This document shows, one piece after another, positions 17,385 through 26,660 of a DNA stretch of 64,000 nt (positions within the stretch are counted from its first letter, which is position 1; every line of letters starts with the position of its first letter). The position numbers and the translations under genes were made by a program. The notes below the pieces were generated by a model. It was not told the origin of the DNA. It searched no databases and saw only the letters and a program-made list of their open reading frames with translations. The stretch lies in assembly GCA_030123565.1 (NCBI GenBank), contig CP126122.1:3734800-3798799 (forward strand). The letters are read 5' to 3'. Source of the stretch: Nitrospira sp. (lineage in GTDB: Bacteria > Nitrospirota > Nitrospiria > Nitrospirales > Nitrospiraceae).

Positions 17385-17979
17385 TTTGAGACACCTCCAT
17401 CCAGCGTCCTAGTGCACTCACTGTGCATTCGCGATTGGCTCGTTTCTCCGAAGCATTCCAATGCCAGTTCGGAAAGGTGGTGACTATCACTTTTCTTCCT
17501 TGAACATTCTTGCACCAGCCCTTCCCCAGACTAATCTTTGCTGGAACCGCGGATGGCCAGATCGCTCTTAGCGCTTTGTGAGGCAGCTTTCCCATTGCAC
17601 AGATGGTTTCAGGATTAAGTTCCTCGATATTTTTGAAAAGCAGGTTCCGTGGACAGGTTTCGACCAGACCAGGGACATCCCATAAAAACTTTGCTTCCTG
17701 CCAACACTTGACCGCGTGAACCAAATAAAAGCTTCTCTCCCCAAAAACCTGCCAAAGGTCTGGCTTGTGTAGCCATCCTAATTGTTCGAACACCCACGTC
17801 ATGTCGTTAAGAAGGTTATCTTCTCGATTATTCCAGAAGTGCGCTGAGCTAGGTGGATTCCATCCGATGAAAAGAAGTTTGACCTTAGCAGGAGGCGATG
17901 GATATTCGATGTTAGGAGGACACTTTATCCGATTGTCATGAGAACCTCTTGCCCACCCCTTACATTCATCAAATCGCAT
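17347..17979 (-). CDS. Uracil-DNA glycosylase-like family protein
   Basis: A 210-residue protein with Leu-Phe-Ile-Gly-Trp-Asn-Pro-Pro-Ser-Ser near residue 36, matching the UDG-superfamily motif I position. The later Ile-Cys-Ala-Met-Gly-Lys-Leu and Thr-Thr-Phe-Pro-Asn-Trp-His-Trp-Asn segments fit the core strand and the His-containing motif II. It could act on uracil or on another modified base. GGAGG lies seven bases before the ATG. It is transcribed into the overlapping HEPN-like gene, and the two form a low-GC unit. Confidence 0.55.
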   Translation of the reverse strand: MRFDECKGWARGSHDNRIKCPPNIEYPSPPAKVKLLFIGWNPPSSAHFWNNREDNLLNDMTWVFEQLGWLHKPDLWQVFGERSFYLVHAVKCWQEAKFLWDVPGLVETCPRNLLFKNIEELNPETICAMGKLPHKALRAIWPSAVPAKISLGKGWCKNVQGRKVIVTTFPNWHWNASEKRANRECTVSALGRWMEVSQNGSESGDSFGEG

Positions 17980-18162
17980 TTCATTTCCTCCAAGAGGAGA
18001 GGTCGGCCGCTAGCAAATCGTTTAGGTATGCCGGCTTCTTCCACATCCCTCCAGGACAACCATCTCACATCATCCAGGCGGACGTGGCCGCCATCGGCGC
18101 GGACTTTGCCGTAGAAACGAAACCTGACTGCGCATCGATCGAACGCTTTATTCCTCTACTTT

Positions 18163-18260
18163 GAGCCGGTGGGTCGATGTGGCTCTCACTGCGCGCGTCC
18201 AACGAGGGTCTTCCGAGACCGCGCGTTGCGCGAGCACAGAGCCACTCGACCTACCGGCTC
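18163..18260. repeat. Long imperfect palindrome after the M16 peptidase operon
   Basis: Outer arms GAGCCGGTGGGTCGATGTGGCTCT and its near-complement at 18238-18260 enclose a second GC-rich stem (CGCGCGT...ACGCGCG type). The element begins a few bases after the stop of the M16 gene on the minus strand, so it may act as a transcription terminator or RNA 3' stabiliser. No gene was seen in 17980-18267. Confidence 0.5.
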
Positions 18261-18267
18261 TCCTCCC

Positions 18268-19716
18268 TCAACTTTCCGGCGCCAGCGTAATCTCCTTCAC
18301 CTCTCCGAAACTCGCCAGCACCTTCGACAGGGCCTCGCCGGAGCCGACCGCCAGGATCCGCAACCGCTCCGGATTGAAATGGGCCCTCGCGGCCCGCTGG
18401 ATATCCTCCTTGGTCAACTTCACCACCTTGTCGCGGATCTGCTGGAGCCAATCCTTCGGCAACCCGTCGTATTCGAGGTCCATCAGGCGGCTCACAATGC
18501 TCGACGCGCTGGTGAACGAGAAGACAAATGAATTCACATAGGCTTCCTTCGCCTCCGCCAGCTCGGCATCGGTCACCGGCTCATTCCTCATCCGTTCCAT
18601 GTTCGCCACGAAGCGATTCACCACCTCCTGAGTGGAAGCCAACTTGGTCTCCGCCCGCATCAGCCAGACCCCTTCATCATATACGCTGGCCCGCAGGCCG
18701 CTGCCGACGGAGTAGGCCAGCCCGCGCTTCGTGCGCACATCGTTGAAGAGCCGGCTGCGGAAGGAACTGCCGCCCAGGATGTCGTTGGCGATCGCAACCG
18801 CGACATAATCCGGGTCGGTTTCCTTGATAGTCAGGTGCCCCACCCGCAGATGGGTCTGGGACGTATCCTTATTCACGAACCGCACGGCGCCGGTCTTGAA
18901 GTCGGTCTCCGGCACGGCTGGAATCTTCACCTCCGGCACCGTGCCCTTGGCCCAATCGCCGAAGACCTCACGCAGCAGGGCCACCATGGCAACCTTGTCG
19001 AAATCGCCGGTCACGCCGAGAATGATGCCGTTCGGGTGAACCGTCTGTTGATGAAAGGCCACGAGGTCCTCTCGGGTGATCGAGCCGATCGAACGTATCG
19101 TGGTCTCCCGGGCGCTGGGGTGTTCGGCGCCATAGAGGAGCTTAGCGAACTCCCGCCCGACGATGGAGCCGGGGCTGTCTTGGCGGCGCCTGATACCTTC
19201 CAGCGCCTGCAACTTCGCCAGTTCGACCCGGCTCCGCTCAAACACCGGCCGGCGCAACAGATCGGCAAAGATCTGCAAGCCACGTTTCAGGTCCTTCTTC
19301 AGCACGTCGAGGGAGGCGGAGCCGGACTCCTTGGCGAACCCGATGGACACAGTCGCGGCCAACTGCTCGAGTTCCTCATCGATCTCTTCGGGGGACATCC
19401 GCGCCGACCCGCCCGTCCGCATCACGGCCCCGGTCATGCCGGCCAAGCCGACCTTGTCCGCCGGATCCAGCCAGCTGCCGGTCCTGAGCGTGGCATTGAC
19501 CGTGACCAGCGGCAATTCATGATCCTCAAGCAGGTAGACGACCATGCCGTTCTCCAACACCAGCCGTTCCGCATCCGGCGGGTTGAACTCCACCGTCGGA
19601 AACCGCATGGTGCGGGGATTGTCCAGTGCGAGGTCCGCCGCCAGACCAGGCGCCACTTGCATGACCAGCAACAACAGCATGGTCAGCAGCGCGATTCCGT
19701 TCACCTTCTTCAGCAT
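18268..19716 (-). CDS. M16 family peptidase-like protein, catalytically inactive partner
   Basis: About 482 residues with a signal peptide (Met-Leu-Lys-Lys... to Leu-Ala-Ala-Asp). Two M16 domains are visible, but the zinc motif region reads Gly-Leu-Ala-Gly-Met-Thr-Gly-Ala-Val instead of HxxEH, so this chain should be inactive. The start at 19716 was chosen because GGAGAGAGG directly precedes it and it begins the signal peptide; an in-frame start at 19782 also exists. It pairs with the upstream active M16 gene, as in heterodimeric periplasmic M16 peptidases. Confidence 0.85.
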   Translation of the reverse strand: MLKKVNGIALLTMLLLLVMQVAPGLAADLALDNPRTMRFPTVEFNPPDAERLVLENGMVVYLLEDHELPLVTVNATLRTGSWLDPADKVGLAGMTGAVMRTGGSARMSPEEIDEELEQLAATVSIGFAKESGSASLDVLKKDLKRGLQIFADLLRRPVFERSRVELAKLQALEGIRRRQDSPGSIVGREFAKLLYGAEHPSARETTIRSIGSITREDLVAFHQQTVHPNGIILGVTGDFDKVAMVALLREVFGDWAKGTVPEVKIPAVPETDFKTGAVRFVNKDTSQTHLRVGHLTIKETDPDYVAVAIANDILGGSSFRSRLFNDVRTKRGLAYSVGSGLRASVYDEGVWLMRAETKLASTQEVVNRFVANMERMRNEPVTDAELAEAKEAYVNSFVFSFTSASSIVSRLMDLEYDGLPKDWLQQIRDKVVKLTKEDIQRAARAHFNPERLRILAVGSGEALSKVLASFGEVKEITLAPES

Positions 19717-19778
19717 GCCTCTCTCCCTTCCCATGGTCGCCTTACCCCTCACCCCTAACCCCTCACGGCTTCCACAGG

Positions 19779-21350
19779 TCATGGCTGCACCTCACCCGCC
19801 GCCGCCATCTTTTTATCCGGAGCCTTCTTGACCAGGATCCCGACGGTTCGATTCGATTTGACCAGATACTGCGCCGCAACCCGTTGCACATCGGCCGGTG
19901 TGACGGCTGCGATCCGGTCTCGCGCATTCACCACATACCGCCAACTCCCGGCCACCGTCTGATAGAAGGCCAACTGCGAGGCGAGCCCGCTGTTGGAACG
20001 CAACGACCGCACCAGGTCCGCATCCAATCCGTTCAGGACCCGCTCGAACTCCTTCGCCGAAATCGGTTCGGTCTTCAACCGTTCGAGTTCCTCGTAGATC
20101 GCCGTTTCCACCTCCGCAGCTGTATGGGGCGCCAACGGCGTGGCGGCGATCACGAAGAGGTTCGGCGCGCGCACGCCGGGATAGTTCGTATCGGACAGCA
20201 CCGAGGCGGCCAGCCGTTTGTCGCGCACGAGCTTGCTGTAGAGGCGCGAGGTCACGCCTTCGGTCAACACTTCGTCGATCACGTCGAACACGAAGTCGTC
20301 CGGGTGGCCGATGGTCGGCTTGTGATAGCCGATCGCCAACGCCGGTTCGGCATCGAATTCGATTTCGACACGCCGTTCGCCGCGCTGCGGCGGCTCTTCC
20401 GTCACCAACGCCGGGATCGGAGGCGCGGCGGGAATCTTCCCGAACGTCTGCTCGATCAGGGCGATGACTTCTTTCGGATCGATGTCGCCGACGATGGCCA
20501 CCGTGGCGTTGTTCGGCCCGTAATAGGTCTTGAAGAAGGCCTCGGTCGCAGCCGGCGTGAGGGAGAGGATGTCGGAGCCCCAGCCGATGGTCGGCACGCC
20601 ATACTGATGGGCTAGGAACGCAGTGGAGGTGAAGGTTTCGTACAGCAGGCCGTTCGGGCTGTCGTCGGTCCGCAGCCGCCGCTCCTCCATCACGACGCCC
20701 CGTTCCTTGTAAAACTCGCGCAGGACGGGATGCGCCATCCGGTCGGACTCCAGCACCGCCCAGAGCGGCAACCGGTTCGCCGGCAGACTGATCACGTATC
20801 TGGTGATGTCCTTGCCAGTCGAGGCGTTGAGCCCGACGCCGCCGTGGCGCTGATAGAGCAAGGCCATCTCATTCCCCACGACATATTCGCCCGCCTTGTC
20901 CTGCAGTTCCTTGAATCGTCGCTGCAGCTGTTGAACCGCCTCGGACGGAGCCGCCTGCTTTCCCTCCGTTTGTGCGCGGGCCGCTTCTTCGCGCTCGCGC
21001 TGGTCGAGTTCGGTTCCGACCTTGTCCAACTCGGCGAGCACCGCCTGTTCCTTTTCATAATCTTTCGTCCCGATCGTCCTCGTGCCCTTGAAGGCCATGT
21101 GTTCGTACAGGTGAGCCAATCCGGTCTGCCCGACCTGTTCGTTGACGCCGCCGACTCCGAACGTCATGTTGATGCTGACGATCGGGGCTTGATGCCGCTC
21201 CACCATCAAGACCGTCATGCCGTTGGCCAGTTTGTGTTCGATAACCCGGTCGGCCAGGCTGGGAGAACCCGCTTGGGCCGGCGCAGTCGCCGCCAGAACC
21301 GCGACAAGGATCAGGATCCCTGCCGTTCGCAGTCGTTCGATGCTGATCAT
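19779..21350 (-). CDS. M16 family zinc metallopeptidase, active subunit
   Basis: A 523-residue exported protein with a signal peptide ending near ...Pro-Ala-Gln-Ala-Gly. The inverted zinc motif His-Leu-Tyr-Glu-His occurs in Gly-Leu-Ala-His-Leu-Tyr-Glu-His-Met-Ala-Phe-Lys-Gly-Thr, with the usual downstream Glu region. An Ala/Glu/Arg-rich helical insertion follows the motif. The ATG overlaps the stop of the HAD phosphatase gene (ATGA), so translation is coupled. It probably degrades peptides in the periplasm together with the inactive subunit. Confidence 0.88.
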   Translation of the reverse strand: MISIERLRTAGILILVAVLAATAPAQAGSPSLADRVIEHKLANGMTVLMVERHQAPIVSINMTFGVGGVNEQVGQTGLAHLYEHMAFKGTRTIGTKDYEKEQAVLAELDKVGTELDQREREEAARAQTEGKQAAPSEAVQQLQRRFKELQDKAGEYVVGNEMALLYQRHGGVGLNASTGKDITRYVISLPANRLPLWAVLESDRMAHPVLREFYKERGVVMEERRLRTDDSPNGLLYETFTSTAFLAHQYGVPTIGWGSDILSLTPAATEAFFKTYYGPNNATVAIVGDIDPKEVIALIEQTFGKIPAAPPIPALVTEEPPQRGERRVEIEFDAEPALAIGYHKPTIGHPDDFVFDVIDEVLTEGVTSRLYSKLVRDKRLAASVLSDTNYPGVRAPNLFVIAATPLAPHTAAEVETAIYEELERLKTEPISAKEFERVLNGLDADLVRSLRSNSGLASQLAFYQTVAGSWRYVVNARDRIAAVTPADVQRVAAQYLVKSNRTVGILVKKAPDKKMAAAGEVQP

Positions 21351-21997
21351 AGAAAAAGCTCCATCAATTCTTCCGGCCGTTCAATGAACCAATCGGGCCG
21401 GCAGGCAGCCATCTTCCGGCGATTACCCATGCCGTACCCCACCGCGCAGACTCGGATGCCCGCATTGTGACCGCCGTTGATGTCGTTGGTACTGTCGCCG
21501 ATCAACACCGTGCGGTCCTTCTCGACCCCGAGTCGTTCCATCACATGCTCCAACATACCCGGCTCCGGTTTTAACCCGAATCCGTTGTCGCCGCCGACCA
21601 CGTAGGCGAAATGCCGAGCGCCGAGGCCGTTCAAAATCACGTTCGTGTACTCGATGGCCTTATTGGTGGCCACGGCCTTCGGCTTGGCGGAAAAATGTTC
21701 CAACACCTGTTCGATCCCCGGATAAAATTTGGTGCGATCGAGGCAATGGGCCAGGTAGTGGCCGCGGAACACCCGTAACGCTTCGTCGTACAAATCCCTG
21801 TTGCCCTCCCCGACCGCCAACCGCAGGAGTTTCTTGACGCCGTCGCCGACGAATCCGAAAATTTCCTCTTGCGACCGTTCCGGCACACCCAGCTCGCGCA
21901 ACGTCAAATTGACGCTGTCGGCAATGTCCCATTTCGATTCGATCAACGTACCGTCGAGATCGAAGATGAGCAAATCGACATCGGCTTTCTTCGTCAT
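21347..21997 (-). CDS. HAD-family hydrolase, phosphoglycolate phosphatase-like
   Basis: A 216-residue HAD phosphatase with Phe-Asp-Leu-Asp-Gly-Thr-Leu near the N terminus, Ala-Thr-Asn-Lys in the middle and Gly-Asp-Ser-Thr-Asn-Asp-Ile near the end. This is the order of motifs I-IV in phosphoglycolate phosphatases. The start at 21997 is set by a 4-bp overlap with the upstream gene; the frame extends further upstream without a family match. It sits in the pyk-M16 gene string. Confidence 0.85.
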   Translation of the reverse strand: MTKKADVDLLIFDLDGTLIESKWDIADSVNLTLRELGVPERSQEEIFGFVGDGVKKLLRLAVGEGNRDLYDEALRVFRGHYLAHCLDRTKFYPGIEQVLEHFSAKPKAVATNKAIEYTNVILNGLGARHFAYVVGGDNGFGLKPEPGMLEHVMERLGVEKDRTVLIGDSTNDINGGHNAGIRVCAVGYGMGNRRKMAACRPDWFIERPEELMELFL

Positions 21998-22557
21998 TCT
22001 TTCGCCTTTCGCAATTCGGCCTGCAGGGCCGCCAACGACGCCTGTCTCGCACCGTCCTTCTCCTCCAACAGGGCCTGACGGACGACATTCAGCATCCGTT
22101 TCTGCCCCACATGGGGCGGGAGGATCGGCTCGATGATTTTCCATCGCGAATTCTTCACCTTGACACGCACGCGCACCTGTTCCGTTCCCGGTTCCGGCAC
22201 AAAGCCGGCGGTATCCAGATACATGACGCCCAACACACGAAACTCCACCGGAACCAGGACCTCCAGGGGAGTCACGATTTCCCACTTGCGAAAATCGTCC
22301 GGCACCGTGAAGCCGTTGATGACGATCACCTTGCCCCAGGCCGGCTCCTCCTTCCAATCCACATAACCGGCCACCGACTCGAAGGAACTCGCATCGAGCC
22401 GCACCCCCTTGTTGTCGAGGGAGAAGTATTTCTCCACGACCTCCGCCGGCGAATGTGACACGGCATTGGTCTGTGCAAACCCGGTGGCAGCCGAGGCCGC
22501 CAGCCACAGGATCCCCGCCGCGACCTTCGTCATGAACAGGCGCCGTCCCCGCTCCAT
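21994..22557 (-). CDS. Secreted protein of unknown function
   Basis: A 187-residue exported protein with a signal peptide (about residues 9-28, ending Gly-Phe-Ala-Gln) and a compact domain ending in a charged helix. No family was recognised. An alternative ATG at 22533 would give a tidier signal peptide. It lies 4 bp after pyk and overlaps the HAD gene by 4 bp. Confidence 0.65.
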   Translation of the reverse strand: MERGRRLFMTKVAAGILWLAASAATGFAQTNAVSHSPAEVVEKYFSLDNKGVRLDASSFESVAGYVDWKEEPAWGKVIVINGFTVPDDFRKWEIVTPLEVLVPVEFRVLGVMYLDTAGFVPEPGTEQVRVRVKVKNSRWKIIEPILPPHVGQKRMLNVVRQALLEEKDGARQASLAALQAELRKAKE

Positions 22558-22560
22558 AGG

Positions 22561-24015
22561 TTACCCCACCTCGTGCAACTTCATGAGATTCGTCCCACCC
22601 GGCTCACCGATCCTGGTCCCGGACAAGATCACGATGCGTTGTCCGGCCTTCACGAGCCCTTCGGCTTTCAAGCGGCGCTCCGCCTCATCCACCCGTTCGT
22701 CGGTCGTCGGGATCTGCGGCATCGTGTGGGGAAGGACACCCCAATAGAGGGCCATCTGCCGACGAATCGGAACAAAGGGAGTAAAGGCGATGATCGGCGC
22801 GGCAGGACGTTGCTTGGACACCAACCTGGCGGTCATTCCCCGTTCGCTGAAGGCGACGATGGCTCCGGCGCCGGTCGCCGCTGCGGCAGATGAGGCCGAC
22901 AGGCAGATGGCCTCCGGAAACGACACATGACCAGGATCCGCTTGTGTCCGCCTGATGAACCCCGGATCCGTCTCAACCTCGGCCGCGCGTACGATACGAT
23001 CCATGACCAGCACCGCCTCGACGGGATAACGCCCGATCGCCGTCTCTGCAGAGAGCATGACGGCATCGGTGCCGTCGAACACGGCATTGGCCACATCCGA
23101 CGCTTCCGCCCTGGTCGGTCTCATGTGCTGCGTCATCGACTCCAGCATCTGTGTCGCGGTGATCACCAGCCGCCGACGGCGATTCGCCATCGCTATGATG
23201 CGTTTCTGTAAGACCGGCACCGCTTCCGGTCCCAATTCCACCCCCAAGTCACCGCGCGCAACCATCACCCCATCCGCCTGCGTAAGGATCGCCTCCAGTT
23301 CCGTCACCGCTTCTTGCCGCTCGATCTTGGCGATGACCGGCACATCTCCGCCGCAATCGGCGATCAACTGCTTGGCGGCCAGAATGTCCTCCGCTCCACG
23401 GACAAACGAGAGGGCGATGTAGTCCACGCCCTGCGCGACACCGAACCGGACATCGTCGCGATCCTTGTCCGTCAGGGTCGGGGCGCTCACCGCCGTGTCG
23501 GGTAAATTCATCCCCTTATGAGACGTCAGACGCCCCCCCGCCGTCACCGTACATTCCACCGCCCCCTCGACGATCCGATCCGCCCGCAACTCCACCAGGC
23601 CGTCGTCGATGAGAATCCTGGCGCCCGGGCGAACGTCTCTGGTCAGGGCATGGTAGGTGACGGGAATCTCACACGGCGCGTCTCCGCCGATGACCGTCCT
23701 CGCGCCGAGCTGCCCGCCGGACCGCAAGGCCATCGTCCGCAACCGCACGACCTGGCCGGAAACCAGTTCCAGACCGCCTCCCGGAATCTCCCCGAGACGA
23801 ATGCGCGGCCCCTGCAGGTCCTGAATCACCGCCACCGCCACTCCCCGCCGGTCGGCGGCCTCGCGGATGGCCTTGATCGCCCGGCCATGCGATTCATGTG
23901 TGCCGTGAGAAAAATTCAATCGCGCGGCATTCATACCGCTGCGGATGAGCTGCTCCAGCACGGCCGGGCTATCGCTTGCCGGACCGATGGTGCAGACGAT
24001 TTTCGCTTTTCGCAT
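22561..24015 (-). CDS. pyk: Pyruvate kinase
   Basis: A 484-residue enzyme converting phosphoenolpyruvate and ADP to pyruvate and ATP in the last step of glycolysis. Visible motifs are Ala-Arg-Leu-Asn-Phe-Ser-His-Gly, Ile-Ala-Lys-Ile-Glu-Arg (catalytic Lys), Val-Ala-Arg-Gly-Asp-Leu-Gly-Val-Glu and Thr-Gln-Met-Leu-Glu-Ser-Met. The start at 24015 begins directly with Met-Arg-Lys-Ala-Lys-Ile-Val-Cys-Thr-Ile-Gly, the family N terminus; the frame extends to 24093 without homology. It is divergent from the phosphofructokinase-fusion gene. Confidence 0.95.
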   Translation of the reverse strand: MRKAKIVCTIGPASDSPAVLEQLIRSGMNAARLNFSHGTHESHGRAIKAIREAADRRGVAVAVIQDLQGPRIRLGEIPGGGLELVSGQVVRLRTMALRSGGQLGARTVIGGDAPCEIPVTYHALTRDVRPGARILIDDGLVELRADRIVEGAVECTVTAGGRLTSHKGMNLPDTAVSAPTLTDKDRDDVRFGVAQGVDYIALSFVRGAEDILAAKQLIADCGGDVPVIAKIERQEAVTELEAILTQADGVMVARGDLGVELGPEAVPVLQKRIIAMANRRRRLVITATQMLESMTQHMRPTRAEASDVANAVFDGTDAVMLSAETAIGRYPVEAVLVMDRIVRAAEVETDPGFIRRTQADPGHVSFPEAICLSASSAAAATGAGAIVAFSERGMTARLVSKQRPAAPIIAFTPFVPIRRQMALYWGVLPHTMPQIPTTDERVDEAERRLKAEGLVKAGQRIVILSGTRIGEPGGTNLMKLHEVG

Positions 24016-24228
24016 AGTCCCGTTCTTCCATCTTGACAAGACAAGCCCCGCACACCATCTTGTTCTCTTTGAGAGGTGAGGCTTGGTGACCACTTCGTCC
24101 GATCGGCAATGGCGTCATTCTAACAAACACCTTCCCATGCAGCAAAAGAACATCCCCCTCCCGGCAGAAGAAAACGGCACCGATCCCATTAAAATTTTCT
24201 TACGAACCGGGGCCCAGCGAGGAATCCC

Positions 24229-26568
24229 ATGAATTCATCCGGCGCACAGTCAACCGAGCAATTGGATTTTGTCACGATCGACCGATTGTTGGCTTATGGA
24301 GAAGCCCTTGCACGACGGTCATCGAGCGGGAGGTTTGTGTTGCCGCCTCCGCCTTCGCCCGCAGCAGACCGGCGGCGGCCGGCCGAGGAGGCGACCGGCC
24401 GAATCAAGGCCTTCATCCAGCGCCTGCAGGCCGGCCTGCCCAGCGCCGAGGCCTATCGCACCGCGCGCCATGAACTGGTCATGGACGCCTGCAGAGGCGA
24501 TGGCTTGGTCTTCTATGCCGCCTGGAACTTCCTGTTGGCGCGCGGAGAACTGGCACCCTTGTATCGCGCCCCGATCGGGGCGGTGCAAAAACCGACCTAT
24601 CGCCGTCCGGTCGCCATCGTGCCGCGGGCTCAACTGACTCCTCAGTTGGCTGAAGGCCGCATCGTGCTCGATCTCGGCGACGACCGCTTCTGGCTGCTGC
24701 CCCGCGACTTGGGCGACCGCACCTTGTTTTTCACCATGCGTCACGGCGTATCGGAAGTCGAGAGTAAAACCCATCGAGTCGGGCGGCGGCTCGCGAACGT
24801 GCTGGATCCCGAGCGTGGGGTTCCCAGAGCGGACGCGGTCGGAGCGGCCCTGGCCCGCATGGTCGGAGTGGTCGGCCAACAGTTGGGGTACCTGCACCTC
24901 CACAACTATTTGGATCCCCGCGCCTTCCTGCACCTCATCAGCCACAGCCCGAACACAGAACAGTTGTGCCGGCGGATCACGAAAGCGCTGATGCCGGACC
25001 GAGCCGATGCCGCCCATCCCCACGTCGAACCGACCTTGGAGTCGCAAGACTTCGGTTGGGTCACCGGCATGGAAAAACAGGCGGAGGTCGAGGCGGCGGC
25101 ACAGGCCTTCGGGGTCGAGGAAAAGACCGCGAAGCGCCTCATCAAACATCCCTTCTACAGTTATCCCGGCGGGCACTCGTTTTTTGATCTCTATGTGGAT
25201 GTGATCGACGGCCTGCACCGGCTGGGCCGCTCTCACCCCGGGCAGGTGCTCTGTCTCTATACCCATAGTTCGACCCTGCGCGCGCTTCGCATCTATCTCG
25301 ATCCACGGCCGTTTCGTGAAGCCTTTTCCGAGTTCGGCGAATACAAAGAAGGGCAGGACAACGTCGTCCTCCTCACGCTGGAACAGGGCAAGCTCTCCGG
25401 CTATTCCACCGCGGTCGGCTTGATCGAAAGCGAACGGATCGCCCGCGAGGCCTGGGTTACGGTCGAACGGGAACGGAGCCAGCGCGTGACGCTCAAGCCG
25501 CGACGCATCAAACGGCTCATCGCGCTGGTGTCGGGCGGGGACTTCGGGGGCGGCGGCGCCGCCTTGAAAGAGCTGCGTGTCACCGGCAATCGGTTCGGAC
25601 TCGACGTGCGGTTCGTCAGGCACGGATTTCTGGGCCTCGCCAACAATTGGATCGATGCCGTGACGGAAGAAGACACGCGCGGCATGAGCAGTCACGCCAG
25701 CAGCCCCATCGGCAGCAGCCGCTTCGAAGATTTCAAGGACGAGCAGGTGCAGCAAGCCGCCATGCGTTCCCTGGCCCCCTACCTTGAAGACTCCGCCCTC
25801 GTCGTCTTGGGAGGCGACGGCAGTTTGCGCGGCGCCCGCGCCATCCATGAGACCTTCGGCGTGCAGGTCGTCGGTATTCCCGGCACGATCGACAACAACA
25901 TCGCCGGCACGACCTCGCTGGGCTTTCATTCCGCCGTCACGCTCGCGAACCAGTCGATCGAATCCCTCAAGGCCACCAGCGCCGCCATGGGTAGTGTCTT
26001 TTTCGTCGAGGTCATGGGCGCCGGGTCCGGCCATCTCGCGCTGGCCTGTGCCTACCAGGCCAGGGCGGAAGGCATCCTGGTGAACGAGCATCCCGACCCC
26101 GATGCCTACATCGAAGAAATCATCCTCGGCACCTTGAAACGCACGTTGGGTGTGCCGAACAAGAGCCACATCTTTGTGGTGGCGGAGCGGACCCCCCATC
26201 GGCACCACCGGGAAGGCGGTGTCCATGGCCTGGTGGACTATGTAGCCAATACGATTGCGACATGGCCGCAGCGCCGCGAGAAAGTCGGCCAGTATTCGCT
26301 GGCCTCCGCCACCAAGGCGACGATCCTGGGACATACGCTCAGGGGCGCACCGCCGACGCCGGAAGACAAGATGATCGCGCAACATCTCGCCTATGAGACG
26401 GTCCGCCGCCTGGTCGAACAACCGGAAAGCATCGTCGGCTGCATGGTGGCCTATCGCGACCCCCACCAGCTCGACACGATTCCCCTCCATGCCGTGGCAC
26501 CCAAGCCCTTCGACTGGGAACTGTTCAGCCGCATGCATGGAGCGGAGCTGGCGATCGAGCCATCCTGA
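24229..26568 (+). CDS. Fusion of histidine-phosphatase-like domain and 6-phosphofructokinase-like domain
   Basis: A 779-residue protein. Residues about 165-400 are histidine-phosphatase-like, with Met-Arg171-His172-Gly173 and a later Tyr-Thr-His-Ser-Ser. Residues from about 427 are PFK-like: Leu-Val-Ser-Gly-Gly-Asp, Gly-Gly-Asp-Gly-Ser near 527, Pro-Gly-Thr-Ile-Asp-Asn-Asn near 550, and Leu-Gly-His-Thr-Leu-Arg-Gly. Several usual PFK residues differ: Asn replaces the last Asp of TIDND, and Ala replaces the Arg of the MGR motif. ATP-type glycine is kept in GGDGS. It lies divergent from pyk, suggesting shared control of lower and upper glycolysis. Confidence 0.85.
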   Translation: MNSSGAQSTEQLDFVTIDRLLAYGEALARRSSSGRFVLPPPPSPAADRRRPAEEATGRIKAFIQRLQAGLPSAEAYRTARHELVMDACRGDGLVFYAAWNFLLARGELAPLYRAPIGAVQKPTYRRPVAIVPRAQLTPQLAEGRIVLDLGDDRFWLLPRDLGDRTLFFTMRHGVSEVESKTHRVGRRLANVLDPERGVPRADAVGAALARMVGVVGQQLGYLHLHNYLDPRAFLHLISHSPNTEQLCRRITKALMPDRADAAHPHVEPTLESQDFGWVTGMEKQAEVEAAAQAFGVEEKTAKRLIKHPFYSYPGGHSFFDLYVDVIDGLHRLGRSHPGQVLCLYTHSSTLRALRIYLDPRPFREAFSEFGEYKEGQDNVVLLTLEQGKLSGYSTAVGLIESERIAREAWVTVERERSQRVTLKPRRIKRLIALVSGGDFGGGGAALKELRVTGNRFGLDVRFVRHGFLGLANNWIDAVTEEDTRGMSSHASSPIGSSRFEDFKDEQVQQAAMRSLAPYLEDSALVVLGGDGSLRGARAIHETFGVQVVGIPGTIDNNIAGTTSLGFHSAVTLANQSIESLKATSAAMGSVFFVEVMGAGSGHLALACAYQARAEGILVNEHPDPDAYIEEIILGTLKRTLGVPNKSHIFVVAERTPHRHHREGGVHGLVDYVANTIATWPQRREKVGQYSLASATKATILGHTLRGAPPTPEDKMIAQHLAYETVRRLVEQPESIVGCMVAYRDPHQLDTIPLHAVAPKPFDWELFSRMHGAELAIEPS

Positions 26569-26660
26569 CGCAAGCGCGCCATCAGCGAGCCTCCGGGCCG
26601 GCTCACGTTGACCCCTCTCGTGCGACATGTTAGGGTTTTGCGCTGTCGAGGCTGTGGGTT

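Noticed and set aside
24319..26628. Reverse-strand ORF of 769 codons opposite the PFK fusion
   Set aside because: Shadow frame of a recognised gene; no domain pattern and no ribosome-binding site.
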